NCBI RefSeq assembly: GCF_003097315.1
Contig: NZ_QDDL01000001.1
Coordinates: forward strand, 744,001-808,000
Source of the DNA: Pelagibaculum spongiae
GTDB taxonomy: Bacteria > Pseudomonadota > Gammaproteobacteria > Enterobacterales > Pelagibaculaceae
DNA: 64,000 nt
Direction of reading: 5' to 3'
Shown here: positions 44,479 to 54,639 of the stretch, in pieces
Numbering within the stretch: the first letter of the stretch is position 1
Layout of the letters: every line of letters begins with the position of its first letter
Notes under the pieces: model-generated
What the model was told of the DNA's origin: nothing
The model's database searches: none
Seen by the model: only the letters and a program-made list of their open reading frames with translations
Made by a program: the position numbers and the translations under genes

Positions 44479-46710
44479 CTATGAAAAATCCGGATCGCCC
44501 GCCTTATCAAAATAAGTCTGCTTACATTCAGGATATCCGCTACACCCCCAAAACCAGCTGGCTTTCTTTTTCCCTTTACGTCGTATCAATGGTTTTTGGC
44601 ACGCCTTGCATAAATGGTTTGATAACACCGGCTTTTCAAACTTTGTCAGCTTGGCCTTACCACGACTATCTGGGTAAATCGCTTTGCATTCAGGGTAGCG
44701 ACTGCAGCCCCAGAAAAAACCTTTTTTACCTTTACGTCGAGCTAATACACCGGTTTCACAATCAGGGCATGCTGGGCCATTTTTTGGATCGGCTTTGCCA
44801 GTCGCCTGAATTTGCGACGGCTTTAAATCTAAACCATCGCTGCGAATCCGCGCGATTTCAGTCGTGATATATTCCACTAAACCATCTAAGAAATGGTCGA
44901 TATTATCTTGCCCTTGCTGGATCGCTTTTTGCTGCTCGTGCCATAATGCAGTCATATCAGGAGCTGTGGCGGCTTGTGGCAAGACATCAAAGAAATCACG
45001 ACCGGTTTCGGTGCTAATAACTTGCTTGCCCTTTTCACAGATAAAGTCTCGATCAATCAAGTTTTTAATAATGGTTGAACGTGTCGCTGGTGTGCCTATA
45101 CCGCCATGCTCACCTTTTTTATCTTTATCTTTTTCAATCAATAATTTTTTAAGCCGAGGGTCGCGAATATATTTGGCTACTCTTGCTAAATCTTTTAACA
45201 AGGTTGCCATGGTGTATCTAGCAAGTGGCTTGGTTTCTTTCTGCTGTAGATCTAATGACTGACAGAAACCTTGCTGGTTTTGCTGCAGTGATGATAAATC
45301 TGGGTTTTTACTTTTAGAACTCTGCTTATCGCGATGCACTTCATCGTTGTCTTTATCGTTTTTATACAACACCAACCAACCTGGCTTGAGTGTGATTTTT
45401 TCGACGGTTTTAAATTGATGCCCTTGGCAGTCAAGCTCAATAGTCGTTTGCCGGTATTGGTGCTTTGGGAAAAACTGAGCTAAATAGGCACGGGCAATCA
45501 GCTGATAGACTTTCTTCTCTTGTTCAGTCAGCTTGGAAAAATCACCATGGGTTGCGGTAGGAATAATCGCATGGTGCGCTGAAACATTGGCGCTATTAAA
45601 GGCACGGCTCTTGATTGATGGATCGGCGGCCTTTGCTGCCTTATTCAACACATTTGCCGTTGCGGCAATCGCGCTTAATACCGAACTCGCATCGCCATGT
45701 TGCTCATTAGACAAGTATTCGCAATCAGAACGGTTGTAAGTAATCAGCTTGTGCCGTTCTCGAAGGTTTTGGGTGATCTTTAATGTCTGGTCAGGACTGA
45801 TATTAAATTTACGGCTGGCATCGGCCTGCAGGTTTAGCAAATTATAGGGTAGCGGTGCGCTGGCGTATTTAATTTCATTATTGGCTTTAACAATATTGGC
45901 TGGCTGCGAATAACATTGTTGAGCAATTTGATCTAGATAAGCGCGGTCGATTACTCGCTTTTTTTCATCAATCGGTGCATCTTCTGGTGCTTGGAATCTG
46001 GCACGAAAAACCAATGGTTGTTGGTTCATTTGGGTAAAATTAAAATCGCCATCCAATTGATAATAAAACTGCTGCTGATGGGATTCATGGGCTCGATCTC
46101 GCGCCACCACCAGCCCTAAAATAGGTGTTTGCACACGACCAACCGATAACACACCGCGGAAACCTTTTTGCTGCGCTGCCAGCGTATAACCGCGGGTCAT
46201 GTTATAGCCATACATCTGATCGGCGACGCTACGCGCCAATGCGCTTTGGTAAAGGCCAAGAAACTCTTGGTTATCACGCATTTTTGCCAATGCTTTTTTA
46301 ACCACAGACGTATTATTGTCATTAATTAACAATCTTTTGACTGGTTTTTTATTTTTGGCATAAGTAAGGATTTCATCGACCAATAACTGGCCTTCATCAT
46401 CCGGGTCACCTGCGTGGACGATAAGATCCGCTTGTTTAATTAATTTAACAATGATTTGTAATTGTTTTTTCTTATCAGAAATCGGCTTATGCTTCCAAGG
46501 ACGAAACACCATCGGCAACTGCGCCATATTCCACTTGGCTAGCGATGGGTCGTAATCTTCAGGATCAGCCAACTGCAACAGGTGGCCAAAACACCAAGTC
46601 ACTGCATCGTTCCCTACCTGAAACCAGCCTTCTTTTTTGACTGATTTTCCACCCAAACCCTGAACTATTGCCCTAGCTAAATCAGGCTTCTCTGCAATAA
46701 ACAATCTCAT
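44479..46710 (-). CDS. topB: DNA topoisomerase III
   Basis: Type IA topoisomerase that decatenates and relaxes negatively supercoiled DNA. I start at the ATG at 46710 (MRLFIAEKPDLARAIVQGLG, the standard TopB N-terminus); 25 further in-frame codons upstream (to 46785) do not fit the family. TOPRIM signals are IAEKPDLA, VHAGDPDDEGQLLVDEI and NDN. SVGRVQTPILGLVV is the type IA core, and LITYNRSDCEYLS carries the catalytic Tyr. GGIGTPATRSTII is the usual late motif. At the C-terminus are two four-cysteine zinc fingers (CPDCETGVL to WGCSRYPECK and CKACQKPLI to WGCSGYPECK), more than E. coli TopB has. About 743 residues. Single gene followed by a spacer. Confidence 0.94.
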   Translation of the reverse strand: MRLFIAEKPDLARAIVQGLGGKSVKKEGWFQVGNDAVTWCFGHLLQLADPEDYDPSLAKWNMAQLPMVFRPWKHKPISDKKKQLQIIVKLIKQADLIVHAGDPDDEGQLLVDEILTYAKNKKPVKRLLINDNNTSVVKKALAKMRDNQEFLGLYQSALARSVADQMYGYNMTRGYTLAAQQKGFRGVLSVGRVQTPILGLVVARDRAHESHQQQFYYQLDGDFNFTQMNQQPLVFRARFQAPEDAPIDEKKRVIDRAYLDQIAQQCYSQPANIVKANNEIKYASAPLPYNLLNLQADASRKFNISPDQTLKITQNLRERHKLITYNRSDCEYLSNEQHGDASSVLSAIAATANVLNKAAKAADPSIKSRAFNSANVSAHHAIIPTATHGDFSKLTEQEKKVYQLIARAYLAQFFPKHQYRQTTIELDCQGHQFKTVEKITLKPGWLVLYKNDKDNDEVHRDKQSSKSKNPDLSSLQQNQQGFCQSLDLQQKETKPLARYTMATLLKDLARVAKYIRDPRLKKLLIEKDKDKKGEHGGIGTPATRSTIIKNLIDRDFICEKGKQVISTETGRDFFDVLPQAATAPDMTALWHEQQKAIQQGQDNIDHFLDGLVEYITTEIARIRSDGLDLKPSQIQATGKADPKNGPACPDCETGVLARRKGKKGFFWGCSRYPECKAIYPDSRGKAKLTKFEKPVLSNHLCKACQKPLIRRKGKKKASWFWGCSGYPECKQTYFDKAGDPDFS

Positions 46711-47800
46711 CAAAAATATATCTCTCTTGGATATATCGGCTGATATATCCAAACAAATAGCCAATAAAAACCTGATATCTGACAACGACCATTTCTTGGC
46801 CGCACCGCGCTAAACCCTACCAGCGGGGCAATTGATTCTAGCCTGTACTAATGGCACCTGACCACTGGTCTTTTGAGCAATTTCGTAACTTTTAACTCTG
46901 CCAATCACTGTACTAGATTTAGAGTTACCCCTTGGCTTAGATGGGAGGTTAAATGTCAGAGCGTTATCCGGCTTTTTTCTATCAAGTACCACAGGTTAGT
47001 ACGAACAAATAGTACGGCTAGGCAACAACAGGAGTTTCAGCTGGTACGAGTGTTTGCAATGAGCACGAGATCATAAGGTTTGCTGCCTGTCGCAAGTAGT
47101 CAGCACTAACAACCTTCAAGGTTTCTTTAACCTGAAAGTTCGAATAAGCGTTGCACTTAACAGGTATCTTTTAATGGCTTGAATACCCATGCCAACCTCA
47201 CTGGCAAAAGGGGTTTCGAAACAGCATTCTTGCCGTTGCAGATATTATTGTTTTGGCAGTATCGAAGTTGCAATGTTTAATTTTAATTGGATTTTCATAA
47301 AGAAAGCTTGTCTGTAACGACTAAAACATGAAGACACGTAATATTAGTTACGAGATGGCGAGTAGAGAAAAACCTGTAGCAAGCTCCATAGGCAGAATTG
47401 GAAATTGGCCGGTGTTGAAAATGTAGATGATGTTGTGATTTAACTTATGAATGCGATACATCTGCAAAGTGCAAAGGTATAGATGTTGAAATACTCATGG
47501 CGTCCGGCAACTGGCAACAGTTGCCGGATTTTTTTGTTTTCAACCTCGACAAACGCTTCTCCAGTCTGCAAAGAAACCTCAAAAAGTAAAGCCCCATTCA
47601 ATACGGACATTTAGCCAAGCCCAAGTCACTTCAAGGCACGGATTCAATACCAAGACCTAGCTATTCTCCTGCGATATCTCTCAAATATTTGGTTCCACAA
47701 TGCTAACTTCAGCTTTTCAATTGATCATTCCACTTTGATACTTGCCGAAATGCACCAGACAGGAGTAAAACTATAAGTAAGGGAAACAAAGGAGCATGTT
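46711..47800. other. Gene-free 1.1 kb containing an orphan terminator
   Basis: No convincing protein gene between topB and the MBL-fold gene; the longest frames (about 60 codons) lack ribosome sites and familiar motifs. The only strong element is the terminator at 47503-47535, which has no gene in front of it and may end a small RNA. A 32-codon frame at 47328 (MKTRNISYEMASREKPVASS) lacks a ribosome site. Confidence 0.45.
47503..47535 (+). terminator. Strong orphan Rho-independent terminator
   Basis: A perfect 11-bp stem (TCCGGCAACTG with CAGTTGCCGGA), a GCAA tetraloop and seven T. No open frame with a ribosome site precedes it on the plus strand within several hundred bases. Confidence 0.85.
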
Positions 47801-49156
47801 ATGAAAGTGCAGTTTCTTGGTGCTGTAGGAACCGTGACTGGTTCAAAATATCTGATTTCCCATGAAAACACTCGGGTACTTCTCGATTGCGGGCTTTATC
47901 AAGGCCTGAAGAATTACCGGCAAAAAAACTGGGCACCTCTGCCCGTTCCAGCTTCATCGATTAATGCTGTGCTACTTAGCCATGCTCATATTGATCATTC
48001 CGGTTATATTCCAGCCTTGGTCAAACAAGGGTTCACCGGCAACATTCTTTGTTCTAGAGGCACCTCTGAGCTATGTAAAATTCTGCTGCCTGACTCTGGC
48101 TATCTACAAGAAGAAGACGCTCGCTATGCCAACCAACGAAATTTCAGTCGCCATAAGCCAGCTCTGCCCTTGTACACCGAAGCCGACGCACACAAATCAC
48201 TCAAGCAATTTAAACCTTTGCCCACCCACAAATGGTTTGATCTGGGCGACGGCCTTAAAGCCAGATTCCGTCCATCAGGGCACATACTAGGCGCTTGCAT
48301 GATTGAGCTGAATGATGGCCACCGGAGCCTCACCTTTAGTGGTGATTTGGGTCGGCCAGATGATTTATTAATGCGCCCGCCAGAAATCGTTGAAGATACC
48401 GATGTACTCATTATTGAATCAACCTATGGCGACCGCTTGCATCAAAAAAACGATCCCTTTGAGACGATTGCCGAGCTAGTTAAAAAAACCGTGCACCGCG
48501 GCGGTATTTTATTAATGCCGGCTTTTGCGGTAGGTCGAGCACAAGCGGTACTGTTTATCTTATCCCAGCTGATCAAACAGCAAAGAATCCCTAAGATACC
48601 TATTTATCTGAATAGCCCGATGGCGATTTCAGCGACTGAAATTTTTCATAAGTATCATAAGAGCCACCGGCTTGACCGTAGTGATTATGAAGCGATTGAC
48701 CATGTCACCCGCTACATTCGATCTCCAGAAGAATCCAAGCACCTTAACCAGCAGACATTTCCATCGGTGATTATCTCTGCCAGCGGAATGGCTAGTGGTG
48801 GCAGGGTATTACACCATTTGAAATCTTTATTACCTGATCATAAAAATACCATTTTGTTACTGGGGTTCCAGGCGCCGGGCACTAGGGGGGCATCATTGCA
48901 AGCTGGCGCACCCCAAATAAAGATTCATGGTAATTATTTTCCTGTCAGAGCCGAGGTCCATTGTCTAGATAGCCTATCCGCCCATGCTGACCAAGCTGAG
49001 TTATTGCAGTGGATGAAGCATTTTAAACGACCTCCCGCTCAAACCTTTATTTGTCACGGAGAATCTACTGCTGCTGACACTTTAAGACGTGAAATCACTG
49101 ATCAGCTAGGTTGGAATGTCAAGGTTCCCGAATACCTGGATCAAGCAGATATTTAA
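47801..49156 (+). CDS. MBL-fold beta-CASP ribonuclease-like protein
   Basis: 451-residue metallo-beta-lactamase with beta-CASP cap, the architecture of RNA-processing nucleases (CPSF-73/TTHA0252-like). Motifs: LGAVGTVTGSKYLI, LLDCGLYQG, LLSHAHIDHSGYIPAL (HxHxDH), RPSGHILGACMIEL, LTFSGDLGRPDDLLM, IESTYGDRLH (Asp/Glu motif A), PAFAVGRAQAVLFIL, then SASGMASGGRVLHHL (His motif B) and CLDSLSAHADQAELLQWM (motif C). All metal ligands are present. AAAGGAGC lies seven bases before the ATG. Monocistronic, with a bidirectional terminator downstream. The RNA substrate is unknown; these stand-alone bacterial versions are usually labelled RNA-specific ribonucleases. Confidence 0.9.
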   Translation: MKVQFLGAVGTVTGSKYLISHENTRVLLDCGLYQGLKNYRQKNWAPLPVPASSINAVLLSHAHIDHSGYIPALVKQGFTGNILCSRGTSELCKILLPDSGYLQEEDARYANQRNFSRHKPALPLYTEADAHKSLKQFKPLPTHKWFDLGDGLKARFRPSGHILGACMIELNDGHRSLTFSGDLGRPDDLLMRPPEIVEDTDVLIIESTYGDRLHQKNDPFETIAELVKKTVHRGGILLMPAFAVGRAQAVLFILSQLIKQQRIPKIPIYLNSPMAISATEIFHKYHKSHRLDRSDYEAIDHVTRYIRSPEESKHLNQQTFPSVIISASGMASGGRVLHHLKSLLPDHKNTILLLGFQAPGTRGASLQAGAPQIKIHGNYFPVRAEVHCLDSLSAHADQAELLQWMKHFKRPPAQTFICHGESTAADTLRREITDQLGWNVKVPEYLDQADI

Positions 49157-49166
49157 CTGTAAGCAT

Positions 49167-49204
49167 AAAAAAAACCGAAGCAACTTAATTGCTTCGGTTT
49201 TTTA
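49167..49204. terminator. Bidirectional terminator between convergent genes
   Basis: AACCGAAGCAA pairs with TTGCTTCGGTT around a 5-base loop, with eight A before and five or more T after. It therefore works on both strands, for the MBL gene and the diguanylate cyclase gene. Confidence 0.9.
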
Positions 49205-49232
49205 TTAAACAGAACTATTTTCTAGTGATTAA

Positions 49233-50198
49233 TCAGGCAGTAATTTGCGCTGAAACACTAAATCGATCTCTTCCATTCTCTTTGGCTTGATACAAAGCTT
49301 TATCAGCAGATTCTAACAATTGCTTTTGAGTTAAATCGCCATCGGGAATAACACAGGCGATGCCACCACTGAGCGTTACGAAGTCACAAACCCGAGAACC
49401 TGGGTGATGCAGCTTCATTTTATGTATTGCTTTACGCATCCGCTCGGCTACTTCTAAAGCGCCTCGCGCATCGGTATCAAATAAAATGGCAACAAACTCT
49501 TCACCGCCATAACGGCTGACTGAATCAGAAGGACGGCGCATTTCCTTATTTAAAGCATTTGCTACCTTCTTTAAACATTCATCACCAGCTGGATGACCAA
49601 GCGTATCGTTATAGCGTTTAAAATCATCAACATCGAGCATCACTACGGCAATCGAACAATGCTTACGTTTCGCAGCACGCCACTGGCGATCATACAAATC
49701 ATCGAAGTAACGCCGATTACCAATGCCAGTTAACTGATCGAGTAATGACAATTGCTCCAACCGATTAATTGCTTCTTCCAACTGGCTTTCACGCAGCATT
49801 CTTTGTTCAACTTCATACTTTAATTGCAGCGCTGAGTTTAATCGCGTGGTCAATTCTATCGGATTACTACCTTTGGTGACATAATCGGTAGCTCCAGCAT
49901 CAAATGCTTCTTTTAATAATTTTGCATCACTTGCTCCGGTTACCATGATAACCGGAACATTAAAAAATTCTGGACGGCGCTTTAATTGTCGGGTCACTTC
50001 AATACCGTCAATATCTGGCATCATAATATCCATCAGAATTAAATCCGGTAATTCTGCGGTTGCCATACCGATTGCTTCATAGCCGTTAGTTGCCACTTGA
50101 TCAATATGACCAAGATTTTTCACCAGACGACGAGTAATCAATGCATTGGTTTGTTCGTCTTCAACAATCAGAATTTTTGACTGTCTTGGCTCTTCCAT
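49233..50198 (-). CDS. Response regulator with GGDEF output (diguanylate cyclase)
   Basis: Two-domain signalling protein, cytosolic, probably making cyclic di-GMP on phosphorylation. Receiver domain, residues 8-125: ILIVEDEQTNALI (acidic pair), DLILMDIMMPDIDGIEVTRQ (phospho-acceptor Asp), VIMVTGASD and DYVTKGSNP (Lys). A short linker leads to the GGDEF domain: LSLLDQLTGIGNRRYFDDLY, VVMLDVDDFKRYNDTLGHPAGD, SRYGGEEFVAIL (active-site GGEEF), then KALYQAKENGRDRF. RPSD lies five residues before GGEEF, the position of the inhibitory I-site RxxD, so product feedback is expected. The cognate histidine kinase is not in the window. 321 residues, complete, similar in layout to PleD/WspR-like regulators with one receiver. 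Confidence 0.94.
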   Translation of the reverse strand: MEEPRQSKILIVEDEQTNALITRRLVKNLGHIDQVATNGYEAIGMATAELPDLILMDIMMPDIDGIEVTRQLKRRPEFFNVPVIMVTGASDAKLLKEAFDAGATDYVTKGSNPIELTTRLNSALQLKYEVEQRMLRESQLEEAINRLEQLSLLDQLTGIGNRRYFDDLYDRQWRAAKRKHCSIAVVMLDVDDFKRYNDTLGHPAGDECLKKVANALNKEMRRPSDSVSRYGGEEFVAILFDTDARGALEVAERMRKAIHKMKLHHPGSRVCDFVTLSGGIACVIPDGDLTQKQLLESADKALYQAKENGRDRFSVSAQITA

Positions 50199-50406
50199 GA
50201 ACTCTGCCTCAAGAATTTAACATTTTGAGTATAGGCAGCGATCATTGGATAACAGGAAGTGTCGATGCTGAGAATTTGAACTCAATTGATAAAAGTAGCT
50301 TCAGGCAAATTTTACATGATGATTTTGTGAGCAAACGCAAATTCACCGTGGGTTTTCAGTGGTGTCTACGCTGTCAGTGAAATTCAAATTTGAGCAAATT
50401 CAAAGC

Positions 50407-50461
50407 AAAAAAAACCACCATAACCATCAATTAACACCTAGTTAAATTGACAGCATGGTGG
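50407..50461 (-). terminator. Terminator of the M14 peptidase gene
   Basis: On the minus strand CCACCAT (50461-50455) pairs with ATGGTGG (50421-50415), with an inner CAATT/AATTG stem, followed by eight T. It lies about 45 bases beyond the stop at 50505. The rest of the 50199-50504 gap holds nothing else recognised. Confidence 0.75.
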
Positions 50462-50504
50462 CCTATTCACTTAGCGCAACAGCTGTTCTTTTGGCTTGAT
50501 CAGA

Positions 50505-53093
50505 TTATGGAATCAAACGAATCTGCCACTGTTGCAACGAGCCAGTGTCTTGGTTGTAAACGTCTTGCACCTGCAAGCTCCAATCACCGCTAAAACTTGA
50601 GAACTGGCTAGTAGACAGCGTAGCGCTGTAGGTTTTATTACCACTTAAACCATCATTACTATCGTTGTTTTTAACCAGTAACGTTTGGCCGCCTTTGCTC
50701 AGATTAATCTTCAGATCACCGTGGTAGCTATGGTTTAAAGTTACCGAAATTTCAGCGCTGCTAGCCAAAGGCGCATTTGCCGCAACATTAATACTACTGG
50801 TGATCGATCCCTGGTCTGGAATTGACTGGCTTTGTTGGTTTTCATAAATTAGCTGATTATTGCCACCGCTATCTCCTGCGGTAATTTCAACCGTGTAATC
50901 TTCTACTTCGCCATAGTTAAAACTGCCACAACTGGAAGGCTGCTGGTTGTAACGCATGGCCACCCGCATTGCGGTTTTTCCTTCATTGGCGGTTGCCGGA
51001 ATAGTGATTTGACCAGATGCCGCACTTTTAGAAGGTGCTGCAGCAAAAACAGTTTCTCCTGCATCATCAAAATCACCATCTTGGTTGAAATCAATCCAGA
51101 CTTTCCAGCCTTCGTTATAACTAGAGCCCGAAAATGACGGTGTTAGCGAAACACTATGATCACCCTTGGCAAGGCTGACCACTGAACCACCATTTTGCTC
51201 AGTAAAATCGCTATATCCCGAAGCATTAGATGATTGATTAAAACTGCCAATCGCTACTTGCGAAATCCATTCTTCATTACTGTTATTGCCTTGCGCCGCA
51301 CAGTATTCAACCGCCGGTGGATTGGTATCTTCTCCAATCACAAGGAAACTGGCAGAAATCGGCCCCCAAATACCTGAAGCATCTTTCGCTCGCAAATACA
51401 CCATATGCTTGCCATCAGACAAACCGCTGGTATTAATTGTTGCCGAAGCCACTTCGGTCTTTTGATTAAAGCCGCCGTCAGTTGCCGTTAATGCATTGGC
51501 AGTAGCACCTGATTTCCAAGGCGGAATATCTAGATAATATTCAGCTGCAGAAATATTGTGAGTGGTTTCAGTTCCATTGTTTTGATTAAAACGGGTATCG
51601 GTAATTTGCGCTGTTACCGTAACCGCCGATCCAGCAGGTACACCACCAGTCGCCGCGTTATTAGTTAAGGCAATGTTCGAAACATCTGGCCCAGACGGCG
51701 TAATGTAAGGCGCACGAACTACTTTGGCGGCGTATAACAGTGCTGGTAAATTCTTCGGCTTGATAGTGTTTTGATAAACTGAGCAGCTCTGGAAAAAAGC
51801 GGTACCTAATTCAAAGGTATATGCCGGTACACCCAGCTCGCCATAACTGACACCATCGCTAGTGCCATCGGTTGGATATAAGCCAATAGACTGCTGTGGC
51901 GTGTAATTATTAAACCAGGCAAAGCGGCGCCCCAGTGCTTGTAATGCATCACCATTAGGTGCCGGTGTATTGCTATGTCCCCACGGCCAAAGTATTAACT
52001 CACTATAACTATGAACATCGAGGTGAATACCTTGGGTATCTGCCGGTGCCGCGTCATTATCATTCGGGCCACGACGATCTGGCCACAAGCTACGCACATA
52101 ACTTTCTATTGCCTGAGTTTCTGGCTCAGATGCTGGAGTTGGCCCACGGTAGGTATCATTACACTGGGAACCGCTAGAACCATTGGCGCTATTCCAACCA
52201 TGGGTAAAGTTACGGTTTAAATCGACACCGCGTTTATTACTGGTTGGGCTACAGAAATTCTGATTGGTATTTTTACGCCATGAAATACCTGTTTCTGCTT
52301 TTTTGCGACCATCTGGATTGGTCTGCAACATAATATGCACTTGGTGGTTATCTAAAACCCAGGTGATATCGGCATTTTCACCATAGCCTTCGACCAGCTG
52401 ACGCGCAAAATCGAGGGTTAATGCTGCGGTGGTATATTCACGGGCATGAATCGCACTATTAATAAACAACACTGGTTTATCACCGGAGGTTTGTGTATTG
52501 GTCAGCTTTAACACCCGAATATCATGGCCGCCTAAACCTTGCTGTTTTTTCCATGAATCGCCCACATCGATCCATGATGCCAGATTCGGATAATCTGACT
52601 CCATTTGAGCCGCTGCGGCAAAGGACTCTTCGACCGTTTCATAACAGCTGTAACCCGGGATGCTCTGTGCCACAGCATTGATTGCAGCAAAAGGAGCATT
52701 GCCCGAGCCCAGTGGATTAAATTGTTGCAGCGCTAATGCGCCCAAACGCTGGTTGCGTTGCTCGATATAGGCAACTGCAGGCGTAAAACTGAAACCAAAT
52801 TGCACCAGCTTTTGCTGATCTTCTGGCGATAGATCCATTACCAGATAACCTTGTTCTAGATGGCTTTCTAATAACTGTGAGTGAAAGGTGATTGAGGCTT
52901 TACGGGCGATATCCTGAGAAGGAAATACCGCTTTAACAATAGAATCTGACTGGGCAACTTCCTGTTCGATCAACTCTTGTATATTTTCTGCCTGGGCCAA
53001 CGGCGAAAATAACAAACTGCTACTGATGCCTAATATTGCCAGAATACTCGATGCAATGGGTTTGATTCGGCACAAACTGTGCTTTTTTAGCAT
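50505..53093 (-). CDS. Secreted M14 zinc carboxypeptidase with GEVEDY and P-domain-like C-terminus
   Basis: 862 residues. Signal peptide (ASSILAILGISSSLLFSPLA, then QAE), a propeptide-like region, then the M14 catalytic domain. Zinc site SAIHAREYTTAAL (HxxE), then DLNRNFTHGWN (substrate-binding Asn-Arg), GIHLDVHSYSELILWPWG (third ligand His) and AYTFELGTAFFQ (catalytic Glu). After about residue 470 there is an Ig-like region, a GEVEDYTVEI domain, and a C-terminal proprotein-convertase P-like domain (SYHGDLKINLSKGGQTLLVK and LQVQDVYNQDTGSLQQWQIR). Such add-ons are typical of exported gammaproteobacterial proteases secreted through type II. AAGGAA precedes the ATG. It likely degrades extracellular peptides; specificity cannot be read safely. 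Confidence 0.9.
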   Translation of the reverse strand: MLKKHSLCRIKPIASSILAILGISSSLLFSPLAQAENIQELIEQEVAQSDSIVKAVFPSQDIARKASITFHSQLLESHLEQGYLVMDLSPEDQQKLVQFGFSFTPAVAYIEQRNQRLGALALQQFNPLGSGNAPFAAINAVAQSIPGYSCYETVEESFAAAAQMESDYPNLASWIDVGDSWKKQQGLGGHDIRVLKLTNTQTSGDKPVLFINSAIHAREYTTAALTLDFARQLVEGYGENADITWVLDNHQVHIMLQTNPDGRKKAETGISWRKNTNQNFCSPTSNKRGVDLNRNFTHGWNSANGSSGSQCNDTYRGPTPASEPETQAIESYVRSLWPDRRGPNDNDAAPADTQGIHLDVHSYSELILWPWGHSNTPAPNGDALQALGRRFAWFNNYTPQQSIGLYPTDGTSDGVSYGELGVPAYTFELGTAFFQSCSVYQNTIKPKNLPALLYAAKVVRAPYITPSGPDVSNIALTNNAATGGVPAGSAVTVTAQITDTRFNQNNGTETTHNISAAEYYLDIPPWKSGATANALTATDGGFNQKTEVASATINTSGLSDGKHMVYLRAKDASGIWGPISASFLVIGEDTNPPAVEYCAAQGNNSNEEWISQVAIGSFNQSSNASGYSDFTEQNGGSVVSLAKGDHSVSLTPSFSGSSYNEGWKVWIDFNQDGDFDDAGETVFAAAPSKSAASGQITIPATANEGKTAMRVAMRYNQQPSSCGSFNYGEVEDYTVEITAGDSGGNNQLIYENQQSQSIPDQGSITSSINVAANAPLASSAEISVTLNHSYHGDLKINLSKGGQTLLVKNNDSNDGLSGNKTYSATLSTSQFSSFSGDWSLQVQDVYNQDTGSLQQWQIRLIP

Positions 53094-53572
53094 AAAACGT
53101 TCCTTGTTTGTTGTTGTTTTTATCTGCTGCTATTTTGTCGAACTTCATCCCTTCTCGACACACTAGCCATATATACCCAAACCACCAGCGTCACTGTAAA
53201 ACCATCGCTAGCGACAACTGTGATTTAGCTGAAAGCTCAAGCAGTTAATTACACTCAACTAGCAAAGTCAAACCACACTAATCATTACCTTAACCACTAC
53301 GCAACAAACAAGATGAAAACCGCAAAACCGTCACTTTTTTTGGCTTTCGCCCACAGCAATTTACAACCGTCAGCATTCATCTATAAAAATTCTTAGTAGA
53401 AATCCTTCACCAAAATAACTACGCTGTCACCACATTTTAAATAGGCCATCCTTTCTGTAACAAACATCTAAAAAAAGTATCTTGCTGGTATTTTTTAATT
53501 TAAATTTTCACTTTAAATATCGTAAAATGCTTTTTAAATAAGAACAACAATGAAACTAAAGGTGCACCCACC
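53094..53572. other. AT-rich intergenic region between divergent genes
   Basis: About 480 bases separating the divergently transcribed peptidase and alpha/beta hydrolase genes. It must hold both promoters. No repeat, RNA or clear operator was seen. Confidence 0.4.
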
Positions 53573-54529
53573 ATGTCGCAACCCCAGTCAGTAGCAGAAA
53601 CTCCCGCTTCAGGTTTTTTAGATAGAGGTATTGCTGCATTAGGTGTGCAAAATATCCCAGTGCAACAAATTATTGAAAAATATGCCACAACAGAAACTGG
53701 TTCGTTATTTGTCGAGGTAGCAGGCGTCAATGTCCACTATCGTGATCAGGGTGAAGGAACCGTCATACTGCTGCTGCACGGTATTCTCGACTCATTACAT
53801 ACTTGGGATTATTGGGTAGAAGCTTTTGGTAAAGGCTATCGACTGGTAAGGCTCGACTACCCAGGCTTTGGGCTGACGGGTGGCTGGGCTGATGGTGAGT
53901 ATTCTAAAGAGCGCTGGTTAGATTTCTTTGGACAGTTTCTAGAGAAAATCGGAGTAACTGAACCAATTCATATTGCTGGGAATTCTCTGGGCGGTGGTTT
54001 TGCTTGGCAAATGGCAGTCAATAAACCGGAAAAAGTAAAATCTATCATTATGCTAGATCCGGTAGGTTATTCAGAAACAGGGACGCCTTGGCCAATCACA
54101 ATGGCATCACTGCCAATTGCCGGTTCCATTATGCGGCTTTCTACGCCCCCGATATTATTTCGTTTTGGCATTGGTCAGCTTTTTGGTGATAAAAATAAAA
54201 TCAAGCCTTGGCATGTTCAACGCTACATCGATTTAAGTGCTCGCCAAGGCAATCGATCTTCATATGTTGATGCGTTTCGTTATTTAACTAAAATGATGAA
54301 ACATCAAAAAGAAATGCTTAAGAAAATTCCTGAAATTAAAATACCGGTGCAATTACAATGGGGCGACAAAGACCCATGGTTTTTAGCCAGCATAGAAATT
54401 GATATGTGGAAAAAAGATTTGCCTGATCTGGATCTAGTAGTGTTTCAAGGTGTCGGTCATGTGCCACAACTGGAAGTGCCAGAGTTATCCGCCCAATCTG
54501 CTCGGCGATTTATTGAAAGCCAGCAATAA
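53573..54529 (+). CDS. Alpha/beta-fold hydrolase
   Basis: 318-residue serine hydrolase. Oxyanion segment LLLHGILDSLHTWDYW, nucleophile elbow IHIAGNSLGGGFAWQMAV (Ser in GNSLGG), acid in QWGDKDPWFLAS and His in FQGVGHVPQLEVPELSA complete the triad. A cap region lies between (PPILFRFGIGQLFGDKNKIK). The general layout resembles esterase/haloalkane-dehalogenase-like members, but the substrate is unknown. No signal peptide is evident. AAGGTG lies eight bases before the ATG. It converges with the DUF2236 gene; the two could be functionally related in lipid metabolism, but that is speculation. Confidence 0.85.
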   Translation: MSQPQSVAETPASGFLDRGIAALGVQNIPVQQIIEKYATTETGSLFVEVAGVNVHYRDQGEGTVILLLHGILDSLHTWDYWVEAFGKGYRLVRLDYPGFGLTGGWADGEYSKERWLDFFGQFLEKIGVTEPIHIAGNSLGGGFAWQMAVNKPEKVKSIIMLDPVGYSETGTPWPITMASLPIAGSIMRLSTPPILFRFGIGQLFGDKNKIKPWHVQRYIDLSARQGNRSSYVDAFRYLTKMMKHQKEMLKKIPEIKIPVQLQWGDKDPWFLASIEIDMWKKDLPDLDLVVFQGVGHVPQLEVPELSAQSARRFIESQQ

Positions 54530-54639
54530 CCGATATAACTCTCGATTTAACTTGGCAGGCTGTGTTCAAAAACAGCCTGCCAGACTAAAAACAACTGCGC
54601 ATATGGTTACACTGCTGGGTAACACTTTTTCGATAGCGA

